A stretch of 64,000 nucleotides of DNA from Actinomyces massiliensis 4401292. GTDB lineage: Bacteria; Actinomycetota; Actinomycetes; Actinomycetales; Actinomycetaceae. Numbering within the stretch: position 1 is the stretch's first letter; each line of letters begins with the position of its first letter. This document shows, piece by piece, positions 35,860 to 44,051 of the stretch. The stretch is from NCBI RefSeq assembly GCF_000269805.1, contig NZ_JH711482.1, positions 286,304 through 350,303 on the forward strand, read 5' to 3'. Both the position numbers and the translations under genes were made by a program. Under the pieces are notes generated by a model. It was not told the origin of the DNA. It saw nothing but the letters and a program-made list of their open reading frames with translations, and did no database searches.

Positions 35860-37461
35860 ATGGCAGCCCGAAGTGGAAGCAAGCGTTCTTCCAAGCCCCG
35901 GAAAGGCCGTACTACGCGTACTACGGCCCCTTCTCACCTGGACCTCGGCATCGACCTGGGCACGACCAGAACGGTCGTCGCCCGCGCCGACCGAGGTAAC
36001 TATCCTGTCCTGTCCTTCACCGACACGAACGGTGACTCCCATGACTACTACCCGTCTTTGACCGCGCTGACCGAGGATGGTCTGGTGCACGGTTTCCGCG
36101 CGCGTCAGGCCGCTCGGCAGGGTGCACCGCTTCTGCGCAGCCTCAAACGCGCTCTGGCGGCGCCATCGGTGAGCGCGTCGAGCACGGTGGTGCTCGGTGA
36201 TCGTACGCTGAGCATCGGCGACGTGCTCATCTCCTTTCTCACCGATCTGCGTGAGCAGTTGGCCAATTCCGGAGTGCTGGACGGCGCCGACCCGGGTAGC
36301 GAGGATGCAAATGTCGTGGTCGCGGTGCCCGCGCACGCGTACGGAGCGCAGCGCCTGCTCACGCTCGACGCCTTCCGGGCTGCGGGTTTCCACGTGACCG
36401 CTATGCTCAATGAGCCCAGCGCCGCCGGTTTCGAATACACGCACCGCAAGGCGTCCACCGTGTCGTCTCGGCGCACGCGCGTCTTGGTTTATGACCTGGG
36501 GGGCGGGACTTTCGACACCTCTCTGGTGGATGTCAACGGCGCTGCGCACGAGGTGCTGGCCTCGCGCGGGCTGGGCGATCTCGGAGGCGACGACGTCGAT
36601 CTCCTTCTGGCTCAGCTGGCACTGTCGCACGCGTCTGTGGACGAAACCGCTTTGAGCGCGACCCAGCTCGGCGATCTGCTCGATCAGTGCCGTGGAGTCA
36701 AGGAGGCATTGGCGCCGCAGTCGCGACGCATGGTCATCCCTGTGCTCGATCATGATGTTGTACTGCCCGTAGCCGACCTCTATGAAGCAACGACGCCTTT
36801 GATCCAGCGCAGTGTGGACGTGATGGCGCCCTTGGTCGGCAGACTTGAGGACGGCGGCCCGGATCTCACCGAGATCGCCGGCATCTATCTCGTGGGGGGT
36901 GCCTCAGGCCTGCCGCTGGTGCCGAGGATGCTGCGCGAGCAATTCGGTCGCCGTGTTCACCGCTCCCCCTATCCGGGGGCCTCTACCGCGATCGGTCTGG
37001 CTATCGCCGCCGACCGTGATGCCGATGTCCGGCTGACGGATCGGCTCTCGCGCGGCTTCGGGGTTTTCCGAGAGGCTGATGGCGGTACCCGCACTTCCTT
37101 CGACGCGATCCTGACCGAGGATTCTGTACAGAAAGGCGGCGGAGTCAGCGCCACTGTGGCGACGCGCCGGTATCAAGCGGTCCACAACATCGGTCGCTAC
37201 CGTTTCGTGGAGTGCGCAGGCGTTGATGACGACGGCGAGCCACGCGGTGAGCTCGCGCCCTATGAGGATGTCCTGTTCCCCTTCGATGCCTCCTTGCGCG
37301 ATATCGAGGACCTTTCCTCAGTACCCGTGAGACGTACGGGCGGCGGTCCGCAGATGGAGGAGCGCTACGAGGCGGACGAATCCGGCTTAGTGCGAGTGAC
37401 GCTCACTGATCTCAGCGATGGTCACAGCCGCACCTACGTTCTCGGGCATCGAACCGCCTGA
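35860..37461 (+). CDS. Hsp70-like ATPase (non-canonical DnaK relative)
   Basis: This 533-residue protein has an actin-fold nucleotide-binding domain: DLGIDLGTTRTVVARA near residue 28 (phosphate 1), VYDLGGGTFDTSLVD near 210 (phosphate 2) and IYLVGGASGLPLVPRML near 345 (adenosine). The remaining 170 residues are too short and divergent for a normal DnaK substrate-binding domain and lid. The N-terminus is a 25-residue basic Ser/Lys/Arg tail. No DnaJ, GrpE or HspR gene is nearby, so this is a stand-alone Hsp70-like protein. The start ATG 35860 is leaderless. It converges on a MerR gene across a very long hairpin. Confidence 0.83.
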   Translation: MAARSGSKRSSKPRKGRTTRTTAPSHLDLGIDLGTTRTVVARADRGNYPVLSFTDTNGDSHDYYPSLTALTEDGLVHGFRARQAARQGAPLLRSLKRALAAPSVSASSTVVLGDRTLSIGDVLISFLTDLREQLANSGVLDGADPGSEDANVVVAVPAHAYGAQRLLTLDAFRAAGFHVTAMLNEPSAAGFEYTHRKASTVSSRRTRVLVYDLGGGTFDTSLVDVNGAAHEVLASRGLGDLGGDDVDLLLAQLALSHASVDETALSATQLGDLLDQCRGVKEALAPQSRRMVIPVLDHDVVLPVADLYEATTPLIQRSVDVMAPLVGRLEDGGPDLTEIAGIYLVGGASGLPLVPRMLREQFGRRVHRSPYPGASTAIGLAIAADRDADVRLTDRLSRGFGVFREADGGTRTSFDAILTEDSVQKGGGVSATVATRRYQAVHNIGRYRFVECAGVDDDGEPRGELAPYEDVLFPFDASLRDIEDLSSVPVRRTGGGPQMEERYEADESGLVRVTLTDLSDGHSRTYVLGHRTA

Positions 37462-37480
37462 ATCGTCCTGGCGCTGCATG

Positions 37481-37551
37481 TCGGCGCATGTGGGTGCGGG
37501 TGGTGCAGACGTCGTCAGTACGTCTGCACCACCCGCACCCACATGCGCCGA
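37481..37551. terminator. Perfect 32-bp inverted repeat between convergent genes
   Basis: The arm at 37481–37512 is exactly complementary to 37520–37551, with a 7-base loop. It lies 19 bases after the Hsp70-like stop and 38 bases before the MerR stop on the other strand. There is no U-tract on either side, so it would act as a bidirectional U-less (I-shaped) terminator or RNA-end stabiliser. Confidence 0.75.
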
Positions 37552-37589
37552 GCTATGTTCTATGTATGCATGCTGCTGCAGACCCGCAG

Positions 37590-38162
37590 TCACCCGAGCC
37601 GGCGCTTGGCGGCACGTCGCTTGGCCAGCTCGTCCTCAACCATGGGATTCTCATTCGCGTGATCGACCGGCAGTTCGGCAAGAGAGCCTTCGACCTCATG
37701 CCAGACACGGCCGACAGCGATGCCGAAAACGCCTTGGCCTCCCTGAACGAGGTCGATGACCTCGTCGGTGCTGGTGCACTCGTATACGGATGCCCCATCG
37801 CTCATCAGCGTCATTGATGTCAGGTCTTCCACTCCGCGTTGATGAAGCGCATTGACGGCGGTGCGGATCTGCTGCAGGGAGACGCCAGTGTCGAGCAACC
37901 GCTTCACGATCTTGAGCAGCAGAATGTCGCGAAAAGCGTACAGACGCTGGGATCCGGAACCCTTGGCGCCCCGGATGGAGGGCTCGACCAATCCGGTGCG
38001 GGCCCAGTAGTCCAACTGACGGTAGGTGATGCCGGCGGCTCGGCAGGCGATCGGCCCTCGGTATCCGGCATTGATGTCGAGCTCGGGGAGCGGGTCGCCG
38101 AAGAGCATCCCTTGACCACGTTGGGGTACCGGGGCGTGAAGACTGGCTTCGTTGGCGCTCAA
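37590..38162 (-). CDS. MerR-family transcriptional regulator (Rv1830-like)
   Basis: This protein of about 190 residues has an N-terminal MerR winged helix: CRAAGITYRQLDYWARTGLVEPSIRGAKGSGSQRLYAFRDILLLKIVKRLLD, positions 38–88. It lacks the effector-binding Cys residues of metal sensors. It is the last gene of the GarA–FtsR–BFN–MerR group, in the order of M. tuberculosis Rv1827–Rv1830. TTG 38162 is chosen because AGGAG lies nine bases upstream; the frame stays open to 38291 without a better start. The target is unknown. Confidence 0.82.
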   Translation of the reverse strand: MSANEASLHAPVPQRGQGMLFGDPLPELDINAGYRGPIACRAAGITYRQLDYWARTGLVEPSIRGAKGSGSQRLYAFRDILLLKIVKRLLDTGVSLQQIRTAVNALHQRGVEDLTSMTLMSDGASVYECTSTDEVIDLVQGGQGVFGIAVGRVWHEVEGSLAELPVDHANENPMVEDELAKRRAAKRRLG

Positions 38163-38464
38163 CTGACCTGCTCCTGTCGGAATGGGGGCGTACGTAGTGA
38201 CACATACACCCCGTGCTGCTGGGATTCGGGCGGGTCCGCCCGACCAGGAACCACGATAAGGCCGGTGCCCCCGGGGCTCAATGAAGGGCACGCCGCATCT
38301 GCCTGTCGACGATGTCTCAATCTCAAGATGAGGTCAAGATTCCCCTGGACTCGACGGTGGTTTGCGGCCCGATGCCAAGGAAACCTCATGGCAGGTCGAG
38401 AATCAAATAGTGTGGCACGTCACATAGAACTGCGCGCATGACTCTCTTCCCGTGCATCGCGGGC
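38163..38464. other. Gap between bifunctional nuclease and MerR genes
   Basis: About 300 bases without a supported gene, unless the MerR protein starts further upstream (up to 38291). A -35-like TTGACC lies on the minus strand at 38337–38332, but no clear -10 follows. Nothing else is recognised. Confidence 0.4.
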
Positions 38465-38938
38465 TCAGGTGGAGGGTGCCGCCTCATCGGCCGCCATCGT
38501 GGCCAATTCCTCCCTCCACCGCGCGAATCGCAGGCTGAGCTCCTGCGCATCCAGCGCCAGCCCGCGCAGCTGCAGGAGTTTGTCACTTGCTGCGATGGGG
38601 CGCTCGAGGCACTGTGCAATAACCAGTGCCTCTGCAGGGGCACACGGTACCTGGTGCGCCGTTCCGCCCTGAGAGAGCAGCACACGAGCGCACAGCGCGG
38701 CATCGGCATCAACATCGAGCTCAACAGCGTCGATCTCACCCCCCAGGGTTCGACAGACCTGGTCCACTAGAGCGGTCCAGGTAGGAGTACGGGCCGATTC
38801 GCCGGCACTGAGCAGCAGGCCCTCACGGGGGTTGACCGGAACGGCGACCACCGCGGGGCCGCCATCCTCCACGAGGATGGCGACCAAACCCTTCTGAGAT
38901 GTTGTGGAGCGGACGCTCATCAGTGTCATGGTGCTCAC
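38465..38938 (-). CDS. Bifunctional nuclease domain protein (BFN, DUF151)
   Basis: This 157-residue single-domain protein is of the DUF151/bifunctional nuclease family, members of which cleave both RNA and DNA in plants. The recognisable stretch is GEIDAVELDVDADAALCARVLLSQGG followed by VPCAPAEALVIAQCLERPIAAS, the family core. GTG 38938 and ATG 38929 are both possible starts. It lies between the two MerR genes as in other actinobacteria. Biochemical activity in this lineage is not established. Confidence 0.85.
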   Translation of the reverse strand: MSTMTLMSVRSTTSQKGLVAILVEDGGPAVVAVPVNPREGLLLSAGESARTPTWTALVDQVCRTLGGEIDAVELDVDADAALCARVLLSQGGTAHQVPCAPAEALVIAQCLERPIAASDKLLQLRGLALDAQELSLRFARWREELATMAADEAAPST

Positions 38939-39026
38939 GGACCCAAATCTACGGGGACGCAGACGCCGTGTCCGGGAAACGAAAGCCGAACCTCGAGCAG
39001 CTCAATTCCGCACCCTGGCGCAGGCG

Positions 39027-39776
39027 TCAGCCCAGCGCCGAGACCGCCTGATGCAGCAGCGCCCCGTGCAACTCGGCAAGTACGCCGGCAAGCTCAGAGG
39101 CGGCATCCTCCGCGGCCGTGCTTGAACGCACTCGCTTGTATCGAACAGCCGAGTCGACAACGTCGGCCTCGCGCTCAGCCGCGGTCCGCACCGCACGAAG
39201 GTTGCGCAACGGGATGCCGAGCCGGTGCGCGCGCAGTGCGAGCGATACCGTGCCCAGGGCCCGTGCATCGAAACGACCGTGGGCGTCGGGCGCCACGACG
39301 CCGATGACCACCAGCTCCTCGAGCTGGGCCATGGATGCGCCGGCATGGTGGGCGAGTGATTCAGCATCCAGACTGGTGCCTATCACCGCATGACCGCCTG
39401 CCGCCACCACGCGCGGGATTGGAGCGGGCTCAGGAGCTTGGGGCGAGGCATCCAGTTCGGCCAGTCGCTGCCGAATGACCGACAACGGTAGGTATTCGTC
39501 GCGCTGAGCCGTGAGCGCATAGCGCAGACGCTCCACATCGGCCTTGGAATAACGACGATAACCGTTGCCCACCCGGTAAGGGGAGATGAGCCCCTCCCCC
39601 TCGAGGTAGCGCACCTTCGACAGGGACAAGGCAGGGAACTCCGTCTTGAGCCGGTCAACGACCTCGGAGATCTTCATCTCCGGCTCACGGGAGACATCCC
39701 GAGGCCAGGGACCGACCTCGGCGTCGTCGGCCTCTTCGCGCTTAGCGGGACGACGGCGTGCAGGGACAGCGCTCAC
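39027..39776 (-). CDS. ftsR: MerR-family regulator FtsR
   Basis: This 249-residue MerR regulator resembles FtsR of Corynebacterium (Rv1828), an activator of ftsZ. The N-terminal HTH (MKISEVVDRLKTEFPALSLSKVRYLEGEGLISPYRVGNGYRRYSKADVERL, residues 34–84) includes the extended ALSLSKVRYLEGEGL turn typical of this subgroup. It is followed by a C-terminal dimer domain of Ala-rich helices. The start GTG overlaps the garA stop as GTGA (39776–39773), so translation is coupled to garA. ftsZ is not in this window. Confidence 0.87.
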   Translation of the reverse strand: MSAVPARRRPAKREEADDAEVGPWPRDVSREPEMKISEVVDRLKTEFPALSLSKVRYLEGEGLISPYRVGNGYRRYSKADVERLRYALTAQRDEYLPLSVIRQRLAELDASPQAPEPAPIPRVVAAGGHAVIGTSLDAESLAHHAGASMAQLEELVVIGVVAPDAHGRFDARALGTVSLALRAHRLGIPLRNLRAVRTAAEREADVVDSAVRYKRVRSSTAAEDAASELAGVLAELHGALLHQAVSALG

Positions 39777-40225
39777 TGCGCCGCCGCACCTGCAACAGGA
39801 CCTGGGTGGTAGGTCATACGGTATTTACCGATCTGGACCTCGTCACCGCGACGCAGAGCAGCCTGCTCGACGCGCTGCCGATTGACGTAAGTGCCGTTGA
39901 GAGAGCCCGAATCGCGCACGGCGAAGCCGCCCTCCGGCAGCGCGAGGAAGATCGCGTGCTTGCGCGAGACCGTGACATCGTCCAGGAAGATATCCGCGCG
40001 CGGATGGCGTCCCACGGTCGTCTCGGAGGCATCGAGCAGAAAACGAGCACCGGTGGTCGGGCCCTGCTGTACTAACAGCAAGGCCGTTCCAGCAGGCAGG
40101 GCTGAAATCGCAGAACGATCCTGCTGGGACAGCCCCATAAGCGGTGCGGCCGGATCAGCACTGAAATCCATGGCACCGAAGGACTGGGTCGTGCTGGGAT
40201 CCGGCTCGATCGGCGTGCTCGGCAT
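39773..40225 (-). CDS. garA: FHA-domain metabolic regulator GarA/OdhI
   Basis: GarA/OdhI inhibits 2-oxoglutarate dehydrogenase and glutamate enzymes and is switched off when Ser/Thr kinases phosphorylate its N-terminal Thr pair. The 150-residue protein has an FHA domain at about 60–140: LDASETTVGRHPRADIFLDDVTVSRKHAIF, DSGSLNGTYVN. The N-terminal PSTTQSFGAMDF keeps a Thr-Thr pair but not the exact ETTSVFR sequence of mycobacterial GarA. It is the first gene of the cluster with ftsR. A palindrome overlaps its probable -10 element upstream. Confidence 0.9.
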   Translation of the reverse strand: MPSTPIEPDPSTTQSFGAMDFSADPAAPLMGLSQQDRSAISALPAGTALLLVQQGPTTGARFLLDASETTVGRHPRADIFLDDVTVSRKHAIFLALPEGGFAVRDSGSLNGTYVNRQRVEQAALRRGDEVQIGKYRMTYHPGPVAGAAAQ

Positions 40226-40266
40226 CTGTTCCCCTCGGGTCGGGCGGCGCGGGTCGCGCCGGTGTG

Positions 40267-40287
40267 GTCACACCATACCGGTGTGAC
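40267..40287. promoter_or_regulatory. Palindrome over the garA promoter
   Basis: GTCACACC-N5-GGTGTGAC spans 40267–40287. On the minus strand TATGGT (40277–40272) inside it would be the -10, with TTGCCA 19 bases upstream as -35, placing the start about 40 bases before the garA ATG. This suggests a repressor operator. Confidence 0.5.
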
Positions 40288-40526
40288 GCCTACTAATGGC
40301 AACGGAAACGCGCTTTCGTACGCTCAGGGCGCGTATCAGGTCATCACGACACATCATAGCGCTGACGGCCGGCAATGAGTGAGTTGGCATGACCGGCCAA
40401 CCATGAGAGGCATGGCAGAACTACCTGTGTCTGACCCAGTGCATGATAATTCATTGAGTGATGGGACGCCGCTGCAAGTCTGCATACGGCCCTCGAAACC
40501 GCCTTGCAGGGTCTGCTGCAGACGAA

Positions 40527-40588
40527 GCCATATAAGCATATAAGAGAGCCGTATAGTCATATAGCCGTGTAGACGTATAGCCGTATAT
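40527..40588. repeat. AT-rich degenerate repeat tract
   Basis: Variants of GCCGTATA and GCATATAA recur irregularly about every 8–12 bases. The local composition is far more AT-rich than the surroundings. It is too irregular for CRISPR and encodes no plausible protein. Confidence 0.7.
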
Positions 40589-40598
40589 CTGCTCAGCC

Positions 40599-40652
40599 GG
40601 AATTGCTTGTGGTCTCCACACGAGCTCGTGCGTGGAGACCACAAGCAATTCC
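40599..40652. terminator. 21-bp inverted repeat downstream of gnd
   Basis: The arm at 40599–40619 is complementary to 40632–40652, with a 12-base loop that itself contains CGAGCTCG. It lies 17 bases beyond the gnd stop. As with the 37.5-kb hairpin there is no U-tract. Confidence 0.75.
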
Positions 40653-40669
40653 CGCGCTGAGTCGAAGCG

Positions 40670-42181
40670 TCAGTTCCACTTCTCCTCGGTGCGCTCGGGC
40701 GCGGCCCACAATGTGTGGTAGATGCCCTCGGGATCGTCGACCCGGTGATACGTGTGGGAGCCGAAGAAGTCCCGCTGGCCCTGGATGAGCGCTGCGGGCA
40801 GTCGGTCGGCCCGCAGTTGATCGACGTAGGCCAGCGAGGAGGCGAAGGCCGGGGCGGGCACGCCGGTCAGGGCCGAGATGGCCACGACCTGGCGCCAGGC
40901 GGGCAGGGCCTGGACCAGCGCGGAGGCGAAGACCGGCGCGGTCAGCAGGCTGGCCAGATGCGCGTCCTCGTTGTCAGCATTGCTGGCATTATCAGCGCTG
41001 CCAGTGCTGTTGTAGGCGCGAGTGATGTCGTCCAGGAAGCGGGCGCGGATGATGCAACCGCCTCGCCAGATCCGGGCCATGGCACCCAGGTCGATGTTCC
41101 AGCCGAACTGCGCCGAGGCGGTGGCGATCTCGTCGAAGCCCTGGGCGTAGGCGGCGATCTTGGAGCCGTAGAGGGCCTGTTTGACGGCGTCGATGAACGC
41201 TTCCCGGTCCTGGCCGGACAGGGTGGATTCGGAGGTGCCGGGAGCGAGGTCGGCGGCGCGAACAGCCGCGCGCGCGGCCGCGGCGGAGGAGACCGCCCGG
41301 GCGAAGGTGGCCTCGGCGATGGCGGGGACCGCGACCCCGAGCTCGAGGGCGGTCTGCGTGGTCCACACGCCGGTACCCTTCTGCCCGGCGGCGTCGACCA
41401 CGACATCCACGAAGGGCCGGCCGGTGACCGGATCGGTGCGGGAGAGCACCTCGGTGGTGATGTCGATGAGGTAGGAGTCGAGCTCGGAGTCCTTCCATGA
41501 CCGGAAGACCTCCGCGATCTCGGGCACGCTGAGCCCGGCGACGTACCGCAGCAGGGAGTATGCCTCGGCGATGAGCTGCATGTCGGCGTACTCGATGCCG
41601 TTGTGCACCATCTTGACGAAATGGCCGGCGCCGTCGGGGCCCACATGAGTGCAGCAGGGCTCGCCGTCGACGTGGGCGGAGATGGACTCCAGCATGGGAC
41701 CCAGACGGTTGTAGGACTCGGCGGTCCCCCCGGGCATGATCGAGGGGCCGAGCAGGGCGCCCTCCTCTCCCCCGGAGACGCCCATGCCCACGAAGTGCAG
41801 GCCGCGCTCGCGCAGGGCCTCCTCCCGGCGGCGGGTGTCGGTGTAGAGGGTGTTGCCGGCATCGACGATGATGTCGCCCGGCTCCATGAGGGCGGAGAGC
41901 TCCTCGATCACGGCCTCAGTGGCGGCTCCGGCCTGCACCATGATGATGGCCACGCGTGGGGTGCGCAGGGAGGCGACGAAGTCCTTCAGGTCGCTGGCGG
42001 GTACGAAGTCGCCCTCGGAGCCGTAGCGCTCCATGAGCCGCTCGGTACGGGCCAGGGTGCGGTTGAACACCGCCACCGAGTGCCCGTGGCGGGCGAGGTT
42101 GCGCGCCAGGTTGGCCCCCATCACCCCCAATCCGAACACGCCGAGGTCTGCCGAGGCCGGTGCGGGGGTGAAGTCGCTCAT
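40670..42181 (-). CDS. gnd: 6-phosphogluconate dehydrogenase (decarboxylating)
   Basis: Gnd oxidises 6-phosphogluconate to ribulose 5-phosphate and CO2 with NADP+, the last step of the oxidative pentose phosphate branch. The 503-residue protein begins with the dinucleotide-binding GVFGLGVMGANLARNLARHG and NRT (residues 13–42). It has GVSGGEEGALLGPSIMPGG and the catalytic HFVKMVHNGIEYADMQ. ATG 42181 (MSDFTPAP) is preceded by AAAGG; the open frame continues to 42331 without family similarity. It is divergent from zwf-opcA-pgl across 292 bases, so the whole branch is clustered. Confidence 0.95.
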   Translation of the reverse strand: MSDFTPAPASADLGVFGLGVMGANLARNLARHGHSVAVFNRTLARTERLMERYGSEGDFVPASDLKDFVASLRTPRVAIIMVQAGAATEAVIEELSALMEPGDIIVDAGNTLYTDTRRREEALRERGLHFVGMGVSGGEEGALLGPSIMPGGTAESYNRLGPMLESISAHVDGEPCCTHVGPDGAGHFVKMVHNGIEYADMQLIAEAYSLLRYVAGLSVPEIAEVFRSWKDSELDSYLIDITTEVLSRTDPVTGRPFVDVVVDAAGQKGTGVWTTQTALELGVAVPAIAEATFARAVSSAAAARAAVRAADLAPGTSESTLSGQDREAFIDAVKQALYGSKIAAYAQGFDEIATASAQFGWNIDLGAMARIWRGGCIIRARFLDDITRAYNSTGSADNASNADNEDAHLASLLTAPVFASALVQALPAWRQVVAISALTGVPAPAFASSLAYVDQLRADRLPAALIQGQRDFFGSHTYHRVDDPEGIYHTLWAAPERTEEKWN

Positions 42182-42473
42182 ATGCTGCCTTTCCTGCTCG
42201 CCAAGACCGGCGGGCGACATGGGTGTGCGCAAATGCGCCTTGTAGAAAACCTTACCGCGACTGCCATTCGTCGTGCGGCACGCGTGTTGGGGCCGCGCTG
42301 TTCGATAACTGGTCGATAGCAGCTCGCCCACACGCGTCGCCTCAGAGCCTTCATTCCGAGTCCCGGGTCCTCGGGTGTTCTCGAAGCCTTCGCACTACAG
42401 TGGTACTAGTACTCGCCAAGTTCGCGTCCTGCTCAGGATGTGAAGCCCTGCACGCCGCTTCAGAAAGGTACTC

Positions 42474-44051
42474 GTGGACGATTCCACTCCGACATCCGAA
42501 CGCTCTTCGCCGGCCCTCGGCTCCAATCCCCTGCTGGATTCCCGCGATCTGCGCATGCCCCGGATCGCGGATCCGTGCGTACTCGTCATGTTCGGCATCA
42601 CCGGCGACCTGGCGCGTCACAAACTGCTGCCGGCCATCTACGACTTGGCCAACCGCGGCCTGCTCTCTCCGAGTTTCTCCCTGGTGGGAGTGGGGCGCCG
42701 TTCTTGGAGCGACGACGAGTTGCGGGCCTATGTCGAGCAGGCGGTGCGTGCGGGCGCCCGCACCTCGTGGCACCAGGCCATCTGGGATCAGCTGGCCGCC
42801 GGCATGCGCTTCGTGGAATTCTCCTCCTTCGAGGATGACGATGCCTACTCCCGCCTGACCGACGTCGTGGTCGGCCTTGATGCCACGCGCGGCACCAGCG
42901 GCAATCGGGCTTTTTACCTATCGATTCCGCCGGGCTGGTTCCCGGCGGTCACCCAGCGCATTGCCGCCTCGGGCCTCGTGGACGAATCGCCGGGCTCATG
43001 GCGGCGGGTGATCATTGAGAAGCCTTTCGGCCACGATCGAGCCAGCGCAGCCAGACTCGATACCCTGGTCTCACGGATCGTGCGCCCTGATGATGTCTTC
43101 CGCGTCGATCATTACCTGGGTAAGGAAACCGTCCAGAACATCTTGGCGCTGCGCTTCGCCAACACCATGTTCGAGCCGTTATGGAATCAACGTTACGTGG
43201 ACCATATCCAGATCACCATGGCCGAGGACATCGGTATCGGCACACGCGCGGGCTACTACGACACCATCGGCTCGGCTCGCGATGTCATCCAGAATCACCT
43301 CCTCCAGCTCTTGGCGCTGACGGCCATGGAGGAGCCGACCGCCATGACCGCTCCGGCGGTGCGTGCGGAGAAGGAGAAGGTTCTGGCCTCCGTGCGCCTG
43401 GAGCGCCATGGCGTTCTCGACTTGGACACCACGACCGCCCGCGGCCGCTACGACGCCGGGTTCCAGGGAGGCGTACCCGTCAAGGGTTATCTCGAAGAGG
43501 ACGGCGTTGCTGCCGACTCGCGCACCGAGACATTCGCTGCGATTCGTCTGGAGATCGCCAACCGTCGTTGGGCGGGCGTGCCCTTCTACCTGCGAGCGGG
43601 AAAGCGTCTGACTCGTCGCGTGACCGAAGTCGCCGTCGTTTTCAAACGACCGCCTTTCCTGCCATTCGACGACGCCGCTACCGCCGGTGTAGGCGCCAAT
43701 ACGATCGTCCTGCGGATTCAGCCCGATGAGGGCATCACTCTGCGTCTGGCCTCCAAGGTTCCTGGCTCCCATATCGAGTTGCGTGATGTGTCCATGGACT
43801 TCGGCTACGGCGGGACCTTCAACGAGGAGTCCCCCGAGGCATATGAACGGCTGATCCTGGATGCGCTGCTCGGCGATGCGCCGCTCTTTCCCCACCAGCG
43901 CGAGGTCGATCTGTCCTGGCGCATCCTGGACCCCGTTATCGAACGCTGGGCCGCCTCCGGAGCCCCTGACGGCTACCGACCCGGTTCCTGGGGACCCGAG
44001 TCTGCTCACCAGCTCCTTGCCCGTGACGGCCGTACATGGAGGCGCTCATGA
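42474..44051 (+). CDS. zwf: Glucose-6-phosphate 1-dehydrogenase
   Basis: Zwf oxidises glucose 6-phosphate to 6-phosphogluconolactone, making NADPH. The 525-residue protein has the coenzyme fold VMFGITGDLARHKLLPAIYDL near residue 38 and the catalytic segment FRVDHYLGKETVQN near 209 with Asp-His and Lys. The start is GTG 42474 behind AAAGG. Its stop overlaps opcA by four bases. Together with opcA and pgl it forms an operon, divergent from gnd. Confidence 0.95.
   Translation: MDDSTPTSERSSPALGSNPLLDSRDLRMPRIADPCVLVMFGITGDLARHKLLPAIYDLANRGLLSPSFSLVGVGRRSWSDDELRAYVEQAVRAGARTSWHQAIWDQLAAGMRFVEFSSFEDDDAYSRLTDVVVGLDATRGTSGNRAFYLSIPPGWFPAVTQRIAASGLVDESPGSWRRVIIEKPFGHDRASAARLDTLVSRIVRPDDVFRVDHYLGKETVQNILALRFANTMFEPLWNQRYVDHIQITMAEDIGIGTRAGYYDTIGSARDVIQNHLLQLLALTAMEEPTAMTAPAVRAEKEKVLASVRLERHGVLDLDTTTARGRYDAGFQGGVPVKGYLEEDGVAADSRTETFAAIRLEIANRRWAGVPFYLRAGKRLTRRVTEVAVVFKRPPFLPFDDAATAGVGANTIVLRIQPDEGITLRLASKVPGSHIELRDVSMDFGYGGTFNEESPEAYERLILDALLGDAPLFPHQREVDLSWRILDPVIERWAASGAPDGYRPGSWGPESAHQLLARDGRTWRRS

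Larger units (their letters stand above)
40226..40669. other. Intergenic region between garA and gnd with repeats
   Basis: These 444 bases have no supported gene. They contain the garA promoter with an overlapping palindrome, a 13-base odd palindrome GTCTGC-T-GCAGAC (40511–40523), an AT-rich repetitive tract (40527–40588) and a 21-bp inverted repeat after gnd. Confidence 0.6.

Noticed and set aside
37462-37589. Small coding frames through the 32-bp inverted repeat
   Set aside because: Both strands give similar peptides only because the DNA is an inverted repeat; no start signals are present.
40527-40588. Possible CRISPR or small gene
   Set aside because: The repeats are irregular with no constant unit and spacer, and no ribosome site or stable frame exists.
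40715-41500. A plus-strand frame of 261 codons inside gnd
   Set aside because: It is a Gly-rich shadow of the conserved dehydrogenase on the other strand.
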